This document shows positions 1-8,934 of a DNA stretch of 64,000 nucleotides, in pieces. The notes below the pieces were generated by a model. The model made no database searches, was not told the origin of the DNA, and saw nothing but the letters and a program-made list of their open reading frames with translations. Position 1 is the stretch's first letter. Every line of letters begins with the position of its first letter. This DNA is from Chloroflexi bacterium HGW-Chloroflexi-3 (GTDB lineage: Bacteria > Chloroflexota > Anaerolineae > Anaerolineales > Anaerolineaceae). The stretch lies in assembly GCA_002842045.1 (NCBI GenBank), contig PHBX01000017.1, positions 62,001 to 126,000 on the forward strand. The letters run 5' to 3'. The position numbers were made by a program, and so were the translations under genes.

Positions 1-691
1 CGTGCTTCGCACCACCAACCCCTCCCCGTATATGGTGTATATGAACATTAATAATGTTGAAATCATGAGCACATCCCCCGAAACTCTGGTTCGCTTGCGG
101 AATGGAAGACTTTGCACGTTCCCGGTTGCTGGTTCCAGACCAAGGGGCGCTACGCCGCAGGAGGATATCGCGCTGGAGCAGGAACTGCTGCAAGACGAGA
201 AGGAGCTATCGGAGCACAACATGCTGGTGGATCTGGCGAGAAATGATTTAGGTAAAATTTCGAATTTCTCTTCTGTGAAAGTGATGGACTATATGATGAT
301 TCACCGATACTCCAAGATCATGCATATCGCCTCCTGCGTGGAAAGCGAGATACGCGACGATCGTGACGCCTATGACGCGATTGAAGCCATCCTGCCCGCA
401 GGGACACTATCGGGGGCGCCTAAAATACGTACCTGCGAAATTATTGAGGAACTGGAGCCCGAGGCGCGCGGTATTTATGGCGGAGCCCTCGGTTATGTGG
501 ATTTTACCGGCAATCTTGATACCTGTATTGCCATACGCATGGCCGTGAAGAAAAACGACAGGGTCTACGTGCAGGCTGGCGGCGGGATCGTAGCCGATAG
601 CGTTCCCGAACTGGAGTATGCGGAAGCGGGAAACAAGGCAAGAGCTGTTATCAACGCAATACTTCATGCAAGCGAGGTGGATGACGAATGA
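1..691 (+). CDS. trpE: Anthranilate synthase component I, C-terminal part (truncated by window edge)
   Basis: Chorismate-binding catalytic domain of anthranilate synthase, which converts chorismate and glutamine-derived ammonia to anthranilate, the first committed step of tryptophan synthesis. About 229 residues are visible and the N-terminal half lies upstream of the window. Family hallmarks seen are SRPRGAT near residue 46, the LARNDLG stretch near residue 78, PAGTLSGAPK near residue 131, and the C-terminal QAGGGIVADS. The frame is open to the first base, so the GTG at position 2 is not the true start. The TGA stop overlaps the trpG start in an ATGA junction, so the two subunits are translationally coupled. 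Family identity is secure. Confidence 0.96.
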   Translation, partial: VLRTTNPSPYMVYMNINNVEIMSTSPETLVRLRNGRLCTFPVAGSRPRGATPQEDIALEQELLQDEKELSEHNMLVDLARNDLGKISNFSSVKVMDYMMIHRYSKIMHIASCVESEIRDDRDAYDAIEAILPAGTLSGAPKIRTCEIIEELEPEARGIYGGALGYVDFTGNLDTCIAIRMAVKKNDRVYVQAGGGIVADSVPELEYAEAGNKARAVINAILHASEVDDE

Positions 692-1272
692 TTTTATTAA
701 TTGATAACTACGACAGCTTCTCCTATAACCTTGTGCAGCTTGCGGGTGGTATTAACACTGATATTCAAGTGATCCGCAACGATGAACTGACAACAGAGCA
801 GATCCGCGCGCTGCATCCTTCGCACATCATCCTTTCCCCCGGACCGGGCTACCCCAAAGATGCCGGCGTATGTGAAGAGGTGATCGCAAGCTTTAAGAGA
901 GAAGTGCCGATTCTGGGGGTCTGCCTGGGACACCAGGCAATTTGTGAGGTGTTCGGCGCAAAAATCACCCATGCGGTTCAGTTGATGCATGGGAAAAAGA
1001 GCAACATTCATCTTGAGAGCACCAGCCCAATTTTTCAGGGATTGCCCACAACAATTGAAGCAGCCCGTTATCATTCGCTGATTGCAAAGCGGGATACCAT
1101 TCCGGGCGAACTCGCGGTCATTGCCGAAGATGACATTGGCGAGGTGATGGCGGTCAAGCACAGACAGTTTGATGTCTATGGATTGCAGTTTCATCCGGAA
1201 TCTATTTTAACACCGAAAGGCAACGTAATCATGCAAAATTTCTTGCGTTTGGAGGATGGTCGTAATGATTAG
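688..1272 (+). CDS. trpG: Anthranilate synthase component II, glutamine amidotransferase
   Basis: Class I glutamine amidotransferase that releases ammonia from glutamine for TrpE. The 194 residues match the usual size. Visible motifs are the N-terminal LIDNYDSFSYNLVQ, the oxyanion-loop SPGPGYP, the nucleophile elbow GVCLGHQAI with the catalytic Cys, and FHPESILT carrying the His-x-Glu of the triad. The ATG sits in a 4-nt ATGA overlap with trpE. A pabA role in folate synthesis is biochemically possible for such proteins, but the tight trp operon argues for tryptophan synthesis. The 3' end overlaps the trpD start by 8 nt. Confidence 0.96.
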   Translation: MILLIDNYDSFSYNLVQLAGGINTDIQVIRNDELTTEQIRALHPSHIILSPGPGYPKDAGVCEEVIASFKREVPILGVCLGHQAICEVFGAKITHAVQLMHGKKSNIHLESTSPIFQGLPTTIEAARYHSLIAKRDTIPGELAVIAEDDIGEVMAVKHRQFDVYGLQFHPESILTPKGNVIMQNFLRLEDGRND

Positions 1273-2281
1273 AGAAGCTATACACCGCGTCATTGAAAGA
1301 GAGGATCTCTCATTTGAAACAACCCGGCTTGTCATGGACGAGATCATGCAGGGACTGGCCACCAATGCGCAGATCGCAGCCTTTTTAACGGCATTGCGCA
1401 TGAAGGGTGAGACCATTGACGAAATTACCGCCTGCGCGAATGTGATGCGGGAGCGCTGCACCAAGCTTCCACATACCGGCGATGTTCTGGAAATTGTAGG
1501 GACCGGCGGAGATGAGTCCTATACCTTCAACATTTCCACCGTCGCCGCTTTTGTGATCGCAGCAGCGGGTGTCCCTGTTGCCAAGCACGGCAACCGCAGT
1601 GTTTCCAGCAAGTGCGGAGCGGCAGATTTACTCGAGGCGTTGGGCGTCAGGCTGGATCTAACTGCACAGCAAAGCGGGCAGGTCTTGGAGCAGGCAGGCA
1701 TGTGTTTCATGTTTGCACCTGTCTACCACGCGTCCATGAAGTATGCAGCTCCCGTCCGCAAAGAAATGGGCACACGCACCATCTTTAATATATTGGGACC
1801 CATGGCGAATCCGGCAAGTGCCACGATCCAGCTGCTGGGCGTATATGATGAAAAGTTGGTCGTGCCGCTGGCACAGGTGCTATTGAATCTGGGTGTGAAG
1901 CGTGCGATGGTGGTTCATGGAAACGATGGACTCGATGAAATCTCGCTGATCACCACAACAACCGTGTGTGAAGTGAACGGTGGGCAGTTGAGCGAATTTA
2001 CCCTGGATCCCCGCGAATTTGGCTTTACGCTCTGCACCCCCGATGAGTTGGTGGGTGGGGACGCGGAGGAAAATGCAGCAATTGCGCAGAGCATTCTACA
2101 GGGAGAAAAAGGCCCGAAGCGCGATGTCGTGCTTCTCAATGCGGCGGCGTGCCTGTATATGGCAGGCAAAGCCGATCAACTATCCAGCGGGGTCGCGCTT
2201 GCAGCGGACATAATCGACAGAGGCAAGGCATACGAACAGATGGAAGCGTTCGTCAGGGCAACCAAGGAGGTAGTGCAATGA
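1265..2281 (+). CDS. trpD: Anthranilate phosphoribosyltransferase
   Basis: Transfers the phosphoribosyl group of PRPP to anthranilate. It has 338 residues, the normal length. The PRPP/Mg-binding GTGGD loop followed by TFNIST lies near residue 79, KHGNRSVSSKCG near residue 107, and RKEMGTRTIFNILGPMANP near residue 165. I chose the ATG at 1265 because GGAGG at 1251-1255 gives 9-nt spacing. The in-frame ATG at 1256 touches the ribosome-binding site directly. The stop forms an ATGA overlap with trpC. Confidence 0.95.
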   Translation: MIREAIHRVIEREDLSFETTRLVMDEIMQGLATNAQIAAFLTALRMKGETIDEITACANVMRERCTKLPHTGDVLEIVGTGGDESYTFNISTVAAFVIAAAGVPVAKHGNRSVSSKCGAADLLEALGVRLDLTAQQSGQVLEQAGMCFMFAPVYHASMKYAAPVRKEMGTRTIFNILGPMANPASATIQLLGVYDEKLVVPLAQVLLNLGVKRAMVVHGNDGLDEISLITTTTVCEVNGGQLSEFTLDPREFGFTLCTPDELVGGDAEENAAIAQSILQGEKGPKRDVVLLNAAACLYMAGKADQLSSGVALAADIIDRGKAYEQMEAFVRATKEVVQ

Positions 2282-3063
2282 TATTGGACGCCATTGTCGC
2301 CTCGACAATCAAACGGGTAGCCGCCGCTCAAGAAGCGATCCCTTTAACCGAAATGTTGCAAAGGGCATTTGAAATGCCGGCGGGGAATTTTCGATTGGAA
2401 GCTGCTCTACGTGGGCCAGATATTTCCTTTATCTGTGAAGTAAAAAAGGCATCTCCATCCAAAGGGGTGATCACGGAGGATTTCCCATACCTGGACATTG
2501 CCCGCGAATACGAGGCAGCCGGCGCCTGTGCCATCTCCGTTTTAACCGAGCCCGATTTCTTTCAGGGAAGCAACCGATATTTAAGTGAAATCAGACAGCA
2601 GGTCAAAGTACCGCTGTTGCGCAAGGACTTTACCGTCGACGAATATCAGATCTATGAGGCAAAGGTGATCGGTGCCGATGCCGTGCTGTTGATCTGCGCG
2701 CTGCTGGACACTGATACCATCCGTCATTATGTTGAAATCTGCAACAGTCTGGGGCTTTCTGCGCTTGTAGAGGCTCATACCGCGCAGGAGGTGGAATCCG
2801 CCGTTGCCGCCGATGCGAAGATCATCGGGGTTAACAACCGAAACTTGAAAACCTTTGAGGTTCATCTGGAGACCTGTGCGGCCCTTCACCCCCTTTTGCC
2901 GGAGGGAGTCCTGTTTGTCGCTGAAAGCGGCATTCAAACCGCGGAGGATATCGCCATTCTCCGTCAAGCCGGAGTTGATGCGGTACTGATCGGCGAGACA
3001 TTGATGCGCAGCAACGATAAAAGTGCAACGCTTCAAAGATTAAGAGGAGAGGGTACGCCATGA
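2278..3063 (+). CDS. trpC: Indole-3-glycerol phosphate synthase
   Basis: TIM-barrel enzyme that closes carboxyphenylamino-deoxyribulose phosphate to indole-3-glycerol phosphate. It has 261 residues. Motifs seen are CEVKKASPSKG with the catalytic Lys, LRKDF, GADAVLLI, GVNNRNL, ESGI and a phosphate-binding DAVLIGETLM near the end. The open frame extends upstream into trpD, but the start is the ATG at 2278. It overlaps the trpD stop as ATGA and follows AAGGAGG at 2263-2269. The 3' end overlaps trpF by 4 nt. This is a stand-alone TrpC, not fused to TrpF. Confidence 0.95.
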   Translation: MILDAIVASTIKRVAAAQEAIPLTEMLQRAFEMPAGNFRLEAALRGPDISFICEVKKASPSKGVITEDFPYLDIAREYEAAGACAISVLTEPDFFQGSNRYLSEIRQQVKVPLLRKDFTVDEYQIYEAKVIGADAVLLICALLDTDTIRHYVEICNSLGLSALVEAHTAQEVESAVAADAKIIGVNNRNLKTFEVHLETCAALHPLLPEGVLFVAESGIQTAEDIAILRQAGVDAVLIGETLMRSNDKSATLQRLRGEGTP

Positions 3064-3674
3064 CCAAAATAAAAATCTGCGGGTTAAGCAGAGTGCAGGA
3101 TATCAGAATCGTGAACGAAGTACTGCCGGATTATATTGGGTTTGTCTTTGCAAAGAGCCGTCGGCAGGTCAATCCCCAGCAGGCACAGGAAATGAAAGCC
3201 TTACTGGATCGACGGATTTTATCGGTAGGTGTATTTGTTAATGCTGAGCCAAGTGAAATTATTAAGCTGTGCAAGGATGACACTATTGACATCATCCAGC
3301 TGCACGGAGACGAGGATCGCTCGTATATGGACACACTCAGAAATGAGGTTTCCAATCGGATCATCAAGGTGGTGCGGGTGCAAAGCGCTGGCCAGTTGAT
3401 CAATGCACAGCTGCTGCCCTGTGACTACCTGCTGCTCGACACCTATCAAAAAGATAGGTACGGGGGAAGCGGGAAAAGCTTCGACTGGTCGCTGATTCCG
3501 AAACTGCACAAGCCTTTTTTTCTGGCAGGCGGTCTATGCGCGGAAAATATTGCTTCCGCAGTTGACGCCATGCATCCATACTGTCTTGATATGAGCAGCG
3601 GCGTGGAAACCGGTGGAATCAAAGATCGGGATAAAATTAGAAAGATTGTTAGAATGGTTAGGAGTGAGATTTAG
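3060..3674 (+). CDS. trpF: Phosphoribosylanthranilate isomerase
   Basis: Isomerises phosphoribosylanthranilate to carboxyphenylamino-deoxyribulose phosphate. It has 204 residues in one TIM barrel. KICGLSR near the N-terminus carries the catalytic Cys. GFVFAKSRRQV, IQLHGDED, LLDTYQKDRYGGSGKSFDW and the C-terminal FLAGGL then SSGVETGG fit the family. The ATG overlaps the trpC stop by 4 nt, and the stop is immediately followed by the trpB ATG (TAGATG). Confidence 0.95.
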   Translation: MTKIKICGLSRVQDIRIVNEVLPDYIGFVFAKSRRQVNPQQAQEMKALLDRRILSVGVFVNAEPSEIIKLCKDDTIDIIQLHGDEDRSYMDTLRNEVSNRIIKVVRVQSAGQLINAQLLPCDYLLLDTYQKDRYGGSGKSFDWSLIPKLHKPFFLAGGLCAENIASAVDAMHPYCLDMSSGVETGGIKDRDKIRKIVRMVRSEI

Positions 3675-4859
3675 ATGCAAAAAGGACGGTTCGGGATACA
3701 CGGCGGGCAGTTCGTTCCGGAAACACTGATGAACGCGGTGATAGAGCTGGAAAAAGCCTATGCGTTTTACAGCAAGGATGCACACTTCAACAGGGAACTT
3801 GACGATCTGTTGAAAAATTACGCGGGAAGACCGTCGCTGCTTTATCATGCCGAAAAGATGACGCGCGATCTTGGCGGTGCGAAAATCTATCTAAAGCGAG
3901 AGGACTTAAACCATACAGGCTCCCATAAGATCAACAACGTGCTGGGACAAATTTTGCTTGCGAAAAAGATGGGGAAATCGCGCGTCATTGCTGAAACAGG
4001 CGCAGGGCAACACGGCGTTGCGACAGCAACTGCAGCCGCTTTAATGGGCATGAAATGCGATGTTTATATGGGCAGGGAAGATACCCAAAGGCAGGCGCTG
4101 AATGTTTTTCGCATGGAGCTGCTGGGTGCAACGGTACACTCTGTAACCAGCGGCACGCAAACACTCAAGGATGCCGTGAATGAAACGATGCGCGAATGGA
4201 CAAACAGGATAGAGGATACGCATTATGTGCTCGGTTCGGTCATGGGGCCGCATCCGTTCCCAACAATTGTGCGCAATTTCCAAAGTGTTATCGGAAAGGA
4301 AGTACGCCAGCAGATTTTGAAGGCCGAAGGCAAGCTGCCCGACGCGCTGCTTGCCTGTGTGGGTGGCGGTAGCAATGCGATAGGCTTGTTTTATGAGTTT
4401 ATTGGTGATGATTCCGTTGCGCTGATTGGTTGTGAAGCCGCCGGGTTAGGGGTTGACACCCCCAAAAACGCTGCCACAGTAGCAAATGGAACACTCGGCA
4501 TTTTCCACGGCATGAAATCGTACTTCTGCCAGGATGAATACGGTCAGATAGCCCCGGTCTATTCCATTTCGGCAGGGCTTGATTACCCGGGCATAGGCCC
4601 GGAACACGCCAATTTACATGACACCGGCCGTGCCCAATATGTGTCGGTGACGGACACGGAGGCTGTCGAGGCCTTTGAATATCTTTCCAAAACAGAAGGC
4701 ATAATTCCCGCCATCGAGAGTGCGCATGCTGTGGCTTATGCCCAAAAACTGGCGCCGACCATGAAGAAGGATCAGATACTAGTCGTCAACCTCTCCGGGC
4801 GCGGGGATAAGGATGTTGCGGCTATTGCAAAATACAGGGGAGTGAAGATTGATGAATAG
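3675..4859 (+). CDS. trpB: Tryptophan synthase beta chain
   Basis: PLP enzyme that condenses indole with serine to give tryptophan. It has 394 residues, a typical TrpB1 length. [16 protein letters not shown] near residue 75 holds the PLP Schiff-base Lys. [13 protein letters not shown], the GGGSNAIG phosphate loop, ENGLH-equivalent GPEHANLHD and the C-terminal NLSGRGDKD are present. It works as an alpha2-beta2 complex with the downstream TrpA, whose start lies inside its last codons. Confidence 0.97.
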   Translation: MQKGRFGIHGGQFVPETLMNAVIELEKAYAFYSKDAHFNRELDDLLKNYAGRPSLLYHAEKMTRDLGGAKIYLKREDLNHTGSHKINNVLGQILLAKKMGKSRVIAETGAGQHGVATATAAALMGMKCDVYMGREDTQRQALNVFRMELLGATVHSVTSGTQTLKDAVNETMREWTNRIEDTHYVLGSVMGPHPFPTIVRNFQSVIGKEVRQQILKAEGKLPDALLACVGGGSNAIGLFYEFIGDDSVALIGCEAAGLGVDTPKNAATVANGTLGIFHGMKSYFCQDEYGQIAPVYSISAGLDYPGIGPEHANLHDTGRAQYVSVTDTEAVEAFEYLSKTEGIIPAIESAHAVAYAQKLAPTMKKDQILVVNLSGRGDKDVAAIAKYRGVKIDE

Positions 4860-5625
4860 AATCAGAAACGTATTTGCAAACGGGAAAGCCTTCATTCCCT
4901 TTGTCACGGCTGGCGATCCGAATCTAGCAATCACAGAGCGGCTTGTGCTAGAGATGGCTGAAGCGGGCGCTGATTTGATTGAGCTGGGCATTCCCTTTTC
5001 CGATCCGGTGGCCGAGGGCATTGTGATTCAAAAGGCAGATGAGCGTGCCCTGGCGGCAGGAACCACGACCGATAAAATCTTTGATATGGTTCGCCGTATC
5101 CGCAACAAATTGGACATCCCTTTGGCGTTTATGACCTATGCCAATCCGATATTTGTTTATGGGGCGGACAAGTTTCTCGCCAACTGCAGCGCCTGCGGCA
5201 TTGATGCCATTATCGTGCCGGATGTGCCCTATGAGGAAAAAGGAGAACTCCTTCCTTCTTGTGAGAAATACGGTGTTGCCTTGATATCACTGATTGCGCC
5301 AACCTCGAAAGAACGTATCGGTATGATTGCCTCTCAGGCGCAAGGGTTTGTCTATTGTGTGTCCTCCTTGGGTGTAACGGGCGTCCGCAGTGAAATAACG
5401 ACCGATATCGCCCAAATGATCGCCCTCGTAAAGACTGCACAGAACATTCCTTGCGCAATTGGATTCGGCATTTCCACGCCCGAGCAGGCAAGCACCATGG
5501 CGAAAATTGCAGACGGGGTTATCGTTGGCAGTGCGATTGTAAAACTGGTCGAGCAGTACGGAGAGCACTGTGTGGGACCAGTTCGGGATTATGTGCTTAA
5601 GATGAAACGTTCCATTTCCGCATGA
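4852..5625 (+). CDS. trpA: Tryptophan synthase alpha chain
   Basis: Cleaves indole-3-glycerol phosphate to indole, which is channelled to TrpB. It has 257 residues. Visible are FVTAGDP, the catalytic-Glu strand [11 protein letters not shown], the second catalytic-Asp region [20 protein letters not shown] and GFGISTPEQ with VIVGSAIV for phosphate binding. I chose the ATG at 4852 over the TTG at 4849. It overlaps trpB by 8 nt behind a GGGGAGTG ribosome-binding region. It is the last gene of the operon. No clear terminator was found in the following 60 nt. Confidence 0.95.
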   Translation: MNRIRNVFANGKAFIPFVTAGDPNLAITERLVLEMAEAGADLIELGIPFSDPVAEGIVIQKADERALAAGTTTDKIFDMVRRIRNKLDIPLAFMTYANPIFVYGADKFLANCSACGIDAIIVPDVPYEEKGELLPSCEKYGVALISLIAPTSKERIGMIASQAQGFVYCVSSLGVTGVRSEITTDIAQMIALVKTAQNIPCAIGFGISTPEQASTMAKIADGVIVGSAIVKLVEQYGEHCVGPVRDYVLKMKRSISA

Positions 5626-5685
5626 AAGAACTTGGCGCGAAATAAGAGAGGGAGTCTATTGAACGCGGTTTGAGGAATCAGGTGA

Positions 5686-5714
5686 TTGATTTTCGTTATT
5701 GATTATGCTATTCT
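5686..5714 (+). promoter_or_regulatory. Predicted promoter of the LacI-type regulator operon
   Basis: TTGATT at 5686-5691 and TATTCT at 5709-5714 are separated by 17 bp, a sigma-70-like arrangement. The transcription start would fall near 5721, directly against the palindrome at 5724-5737. This is a pattern match only. Confidence 0.45.
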
Positions 5715-5723
5715 ATTTGCAAT

Positions 5724-5737
5724 CGTTTGCGCAAACG
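5724..5737. promoter_or_regulatory. LacI-family operator (14-bp perfect palindrome)
   Basis: CGTTTGCGCAAACG is a perfect palindrome with the half-site composition typical of LacI/PurR-family operators. It lies 27 nt upstream of the chosen start of the LacI-type gene at 5765 and overlaps the predicted transcription start. Autorepression of the transporter operon is the simple reading. Confidence 0.65.
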
Positions 5738-5764
5738 TTTTCTTCATGTGAAAGACATTTTTTC

Positions 5765-6766
5765 ATGGCAACTATTCGGGAAGTCGCTCAACTGGCAGAT
5801 GTATCTGTTACTACTGTTTCACACGTGATTAACCGTACCCGTTTCGTCTCGGAAGAGACAGAAAAGCGGGTCTTATCAGCCATGCAAGAGCTAAATTATC
5901 GTCCCAACACACTGGCCAGGTCATTACGTCGTGGAGAAACACATACCATCGGATTAATCGTGCCTGATTCTGCCAATCCTTACTTCGCTGAAGTTGCTCG
6001 ATTGATGGAGAAGCAAGCTTTTAAAGCCGCTTACTCCACCATTCTTTGCAACAGTGATAATGATCTGGAAAAAGAAAGAAGCTATACAGAAGTATTAATT
6101 AACAAACAGGTGGATGGGATTATCTTCATGGCCTGCGGAGATGACATCCTTTCATTGGAAGAATTGGTTTACCGCCAGATACCATCCATTGTTGTTGATC
6201 GTTTTTTTGCTCAGGTGGACGTTGATTCAGTGGTCAGTGATAATTTTCAAGGTGGTTATCTGGCAACTGATCATCTGATCAACAGCAGACACACGAAAAT
6301 TGCCATCATTCGCGGTCCATCCAATATCAACCCCAGTGCCAGGCGATTTCATGGCTATCTTCAGGCATTGCAGGACGCTGGCATGACCAGTGAACCAGAT
6401 CTGATCAAGAGTGGGGATTTTCACCCACAGTCAGGGTACCAGGCAGCCCAAGAACTGCTCAAGCTTCCAGAGCCACCCGATGCAATTTTCGCCTGTAATG
6501 ACCTGATGGCTATCGGTGCATTACACGCTGCATACGAAGCTGGTATCAATGTACCGGATGAACTTTCCATCATTGGGTATGATAATATTGAACTTGCTGC
6601 GTTTACACAACCAGCACTGACTACGATTGCTCAACCCATCCATTCTCTCGCAGAACTATCTGTCCACCTTCTGCTGGAACGGATTGATCATCCCGATTGT
6701 CCTCCAAAACATGAGATCCTTTCGAATCAATTAATCACCCGTTCGTCCACAAGGAGACTTCAATGA
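5765..6766 (+). CDS. LacI-family transcriptional regulator
   Basis: Sugar- or nucleoside-responsive repressor of 333 residues. The N-terminal helix-turn-helix runs over residues 2-22 (TIREVAQLADVSVTTVSHVI), followed by the hinge region with YRPNTLARSLRRG. The periplasmic-binding-protein-like sensor domain starts with HTIGLIVPDSANPYF and continues to FACNDLMAIGAL and ISIIGYDN-type strands (here LSIIGYDNIELA). The open frame extends 22 codons upstream, but the ATG at 5765 places the HTH at the N-terminus as in all family members. Its stop overlaps the kinase start (ATGA), so regulator and operon share one transcript. A perfect palindrome at 5724-5737 is its probable operator. The effector is probably ribose or a nucleoside, inferred from the neighbours. 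Confidence 0.9.
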   Translation: MATIREVAQLADVSVTTVSHVINRTRFVSEETEKRVLSAMQELNYRPNTLARSLRRGETHTIGLIVPDSANPYFAEVARLMEKQAFKAAYSTILCNSDNDLEKERSYTEVLINKQVDGIIFMACGDDILSLEELVYRQIPSIVVDRFFAQVDVDSVVSDNFQGGYLATDHLINSRHTKIAIIRGPSNINPSARRFHGYLQALQDAGMTSEPDLIKSGDFHPQSGYQAAQELLKLPEPPDAIFACNDLMAIGALHAAYEAGINVPDELSIIGYDNIELAAFTQPALTTIAQPIHSLAELSVHLLLERIDHPDCPPKHEILSNQLITRSSTRRLQ

Positions 6767-7755
6767 AGAATAAAATTCTGGTCATAGGAAGCATCAATTA
6801 CGATCTTGTGGTATATGCCCAACGCCACCCCATTCCAGGGGAGACAATCCTTGGAAATCGTTTTTATACATTTCCCGGAGGTAAAGGTGCCAACCAGGCC
6901 ATTGCTGCAGCACGCTTGGGAGGAAATGTCCAGATGGTTGGACATATCGGAAACGATGCATTTGGGCAGGAATTATTACTGAATCTCAAGAAAAACCAGG
7001 TTGAGACACAATTGGTTCGTAAAGTAAAAGAACCCACCGGTACAGCGTTAATTACTGTGGATGCAGCCGGCGAAAATACAATTATTGTTGTGCCGGGTGC
7101 CAATGCAACTTTAAAGAAAGCTGACATCGATGAATTGAAGGATACCATTCGTGAAGCAAAGATTCTGCTATTGCAGTTGGAAATCCCGCTGGAAGTGGTG
7201 ATTCATACCATCGATATTGCCCATTCGTTTGGTACAACGATCATTCTCAATCCAGCACCCGCTGCCCAAATCCCCATTGAGACTTTAAGAAAAGTAACTT
7301 TCATCATCCCCAATGAATGTGAATTAGCTTTCTTGTCCGGAAAAGAGACCGACACCTTCGCAAATTGTCGTCAGGCTGCCAATTATCTCTTCGCTTTGGG
7401 ATGCCAACAAATTATCCTGACTCGTGGAGAACATGGTGCCTATTATCTCAGCCAGGATCAACAAATTTTCGCACCGCCGTTCAAAGTATCTGTGGTGGAT
7501 ACAACTGCCGCTGGTGATGCCTTCATTGGTGGACTTGCAGCTGCTTTAGCGGAAGACCTGGAATTGCACACAGCTTTATTCCGAGCCAGCGCAGCCGGAG
7601 CACTGGCAGTTACCAAAGCAGGCGCACAAACCAGTTTACCTGATCGGATCAAATTGGAAACATTTCTTAGCAAACATCAACAGGAGGTAAAAACAACAAA
7701 AAATCAACTTGAATCAAATCAAAATTATGCTGAAATTAAAAGGAGTAAAAAATGA
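6763..7755 (+). CDS. PfkB-family sugar kinase, ribokinase-like
   Basis: ATP-dependent kinase of the ribokinase family, 330 residues. N-terminal VIGSINYDLVVY and the FPGGKGANQAIAAARLGG substrate loop (residues about 38-55) are close to ribokinase signatures. The C-terminal anion hole and catalytic base occur as DTTAAGDAFIGGLAAAL near residue 245. A charged, Lys/Gln/Asn-rich tail of about 30 residues beyond the domain is unusual and may be a linker of no function. It overlaps the LacI gene by 4 nt and the BMP lipoprotein by 4 nt. Ribose or a nucleoside is the likely substrate. rbsK is a reasonable name, but specificity is not proven by sequence. Confidence 0.85.
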   Translation: MKNKILVIGSINYDLVVYAQRHPIPGETILGNRFYTFPGGKGANQAIAAARLGGNVQMVGHIGNDAFGQELLLNLKKNQVETQLVRKVKEPTGTALITVDAAGENTIIVVPGANATLKKADIDELKDTIREAKILLLQLEIPLEVVIHTIDIAHSFGTTIILNPAPAAQIPIETLRKVTFIIPNECELAFLSGKETDTFANCRQAANYLFALGCQQIILTRGEHGAYYLSQDQQIFAPPFKVSVVDTTAAGDAFIGGLAAALAEDLELHTALFRASAAGALAVTKAGAQTSLPDRIKLETFLSKHQQEVKTTKNQLESNQNYAEIKRSKK

Positions 7756-8768
7756 AGAAGTTAGTATTTGTGATGATCGTAGTTTTGTTAGTCGCAAGCC
7801 TGGTAGGTTGTGCCCCAGCTGATCAGGCACCTGCTACTGAGAAAGTTGTGTATCTCATCAACGGCGCATTAGGTGATAATGCCTTTTATGATTCCGGCCA
7901 ATTAGGTATGGAAAAAATAAAGAGCGAGTATGGTGTTGAGATCCGCACCATTGAAACCAATTTTGATGCAGGACAATACGAGCCAGCTTTACAAGCAGCA
8001 GTCAATTACGCTGATGTGATTTTTGTAATTTCCTACGGTTTTGAAGATCAATTAATGGCATATGCAGATAAATATCCGGACAAAATTTTTGTCAACCTGG
8101 ATACAGTTGTAAAAAATGAAAAGAGCACCATCACCTCGGTTGACTTCATAGAAGAAGAATCTGCGTATCTGGCAGGCGTGGTAGCGGGTTTAACCACATT
8201 GGAAACAAGCATTCCTGGTATCAATCCCAATAAACTCATTGGTGCAGTAGGTGGCGATGTGGACCCTGTCATTCAGGCTTTTGTTTTCGCTTATACGAAT
8301 GGAGCACAATCGATTGATCCGGAGATTAAAGTTGAGACAAAGTATCTCGGAAGTTGGGATGATACAGCCAAAGGCAAACAAGCTGCTTTACAGCTTTATG
8401 ATATGGGTGCCGATGTTGTCTTTCAGATCGCTGCCGCAGCAGGCATTGGTGTTTTACAGGCGGCTGGAGAACGTGGTTTATACGCAATCGGCGTTGACAC
8501 CAATCAAAACGACATCGTACCCGGTCATGTTGTCGCCAGCGATATCAAAGATGTCGGGAAAGCCATTTATGAAGTATTCAAGAGCATTAAAGATGGTTCT
8601 TATAAACCAGGTTCAGTTCTTGAATACGGTCTTGCCACTGGTGGTGTGGATATCGACATGACCGCTCAGGTGCAGGTTTTACCGCAAGCAATGCAGGATC
8701 AGGTGATGTCTGTCCGCCAACAAATCATGGATGGCTCACTCAAAGTTGAAATCTACAAAGGTGAATAA
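7752..8768 (+). CDS. BMP-family nucleoside-binding lipoprotein (ABC importer substrate-binding subunit)
   Basis: Membrane-anchored solute-binding protein of the PnrA/BMP family, which captures purine or pyrimidine nucleosides. It has 338 residues. The signal peptide ends in the lipobox LVGC with the lipidated Cys near residue 23. The mature part begins VVYLINGALGDNAFYDSG, as in PnrA-like proteins, and contains DVIFVISYGFED and IGVDTNQND. The start overlaps the kinase stop (ATGA). It is followed by a long hairpin at 8790-8846 that separates it from the ATPase and permease genes. That arrangement is common where the binding protein is needed in excess. Confidence 0.9.
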   Translation: MKKLVFVMIVVLLVASLVGCAPADQAPATEKVVYLINGALGDNAFYDSGQLGMEKIKSEYGVEIRTIETNFDAGQYEPALQAAVNYADVIFVISYGFEDQLMAYADKYPDKIFVNLDTVVKNEKSTITSVDFIEEESAYLAGVVAGLTTLETSIPGINPNKLIGAVGGDVDPVIQAFVFAYTNGAQSIDPEIKVETKYLGSWDDTAKGKQAALQLYDMGADVVFQIAAAAGIGVLQAAGERGLYAIGVDTNQNDIVPGHVVASDIKDVGKAIYEVFKSIKDGSYKPGSVLEYGLATGGVDIDMTAQVQVLPQAMQDQVMSVRQQIMDGSLKVEIYKGE

Positions 8769-8789
8769 TCATCAATTGATTTGACCACT

Positions 8790-8851
8790 CCACCTTGCGA
8801 AGAGATTGGTTTTGACAAATTCATATCGGCACACTTCGCAAGGTGGTTTTT
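8790..8851 (+). terminator. Stem-loop with T-tract (partial terminator inside the transporter operon)
   Basis: CCACCTTGCGAAG at 8790-8802 pairs perfectly with CTTCGCAAGGTGG at 8834-8846 (13 bp, 31-nt loop) and is followed by five T residues. It likely reduces read-through or stabilises the 3' end of the binding-protein message. Confidence 0.7.
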
Positions 8852-8934
8852 ATAATGATTGCAGTATTTTATTGGTATAGAAACGATATCTGTTTGCAGA
8901 ATAAGAACCAGGATTAATTAATGGAGAGCATATA

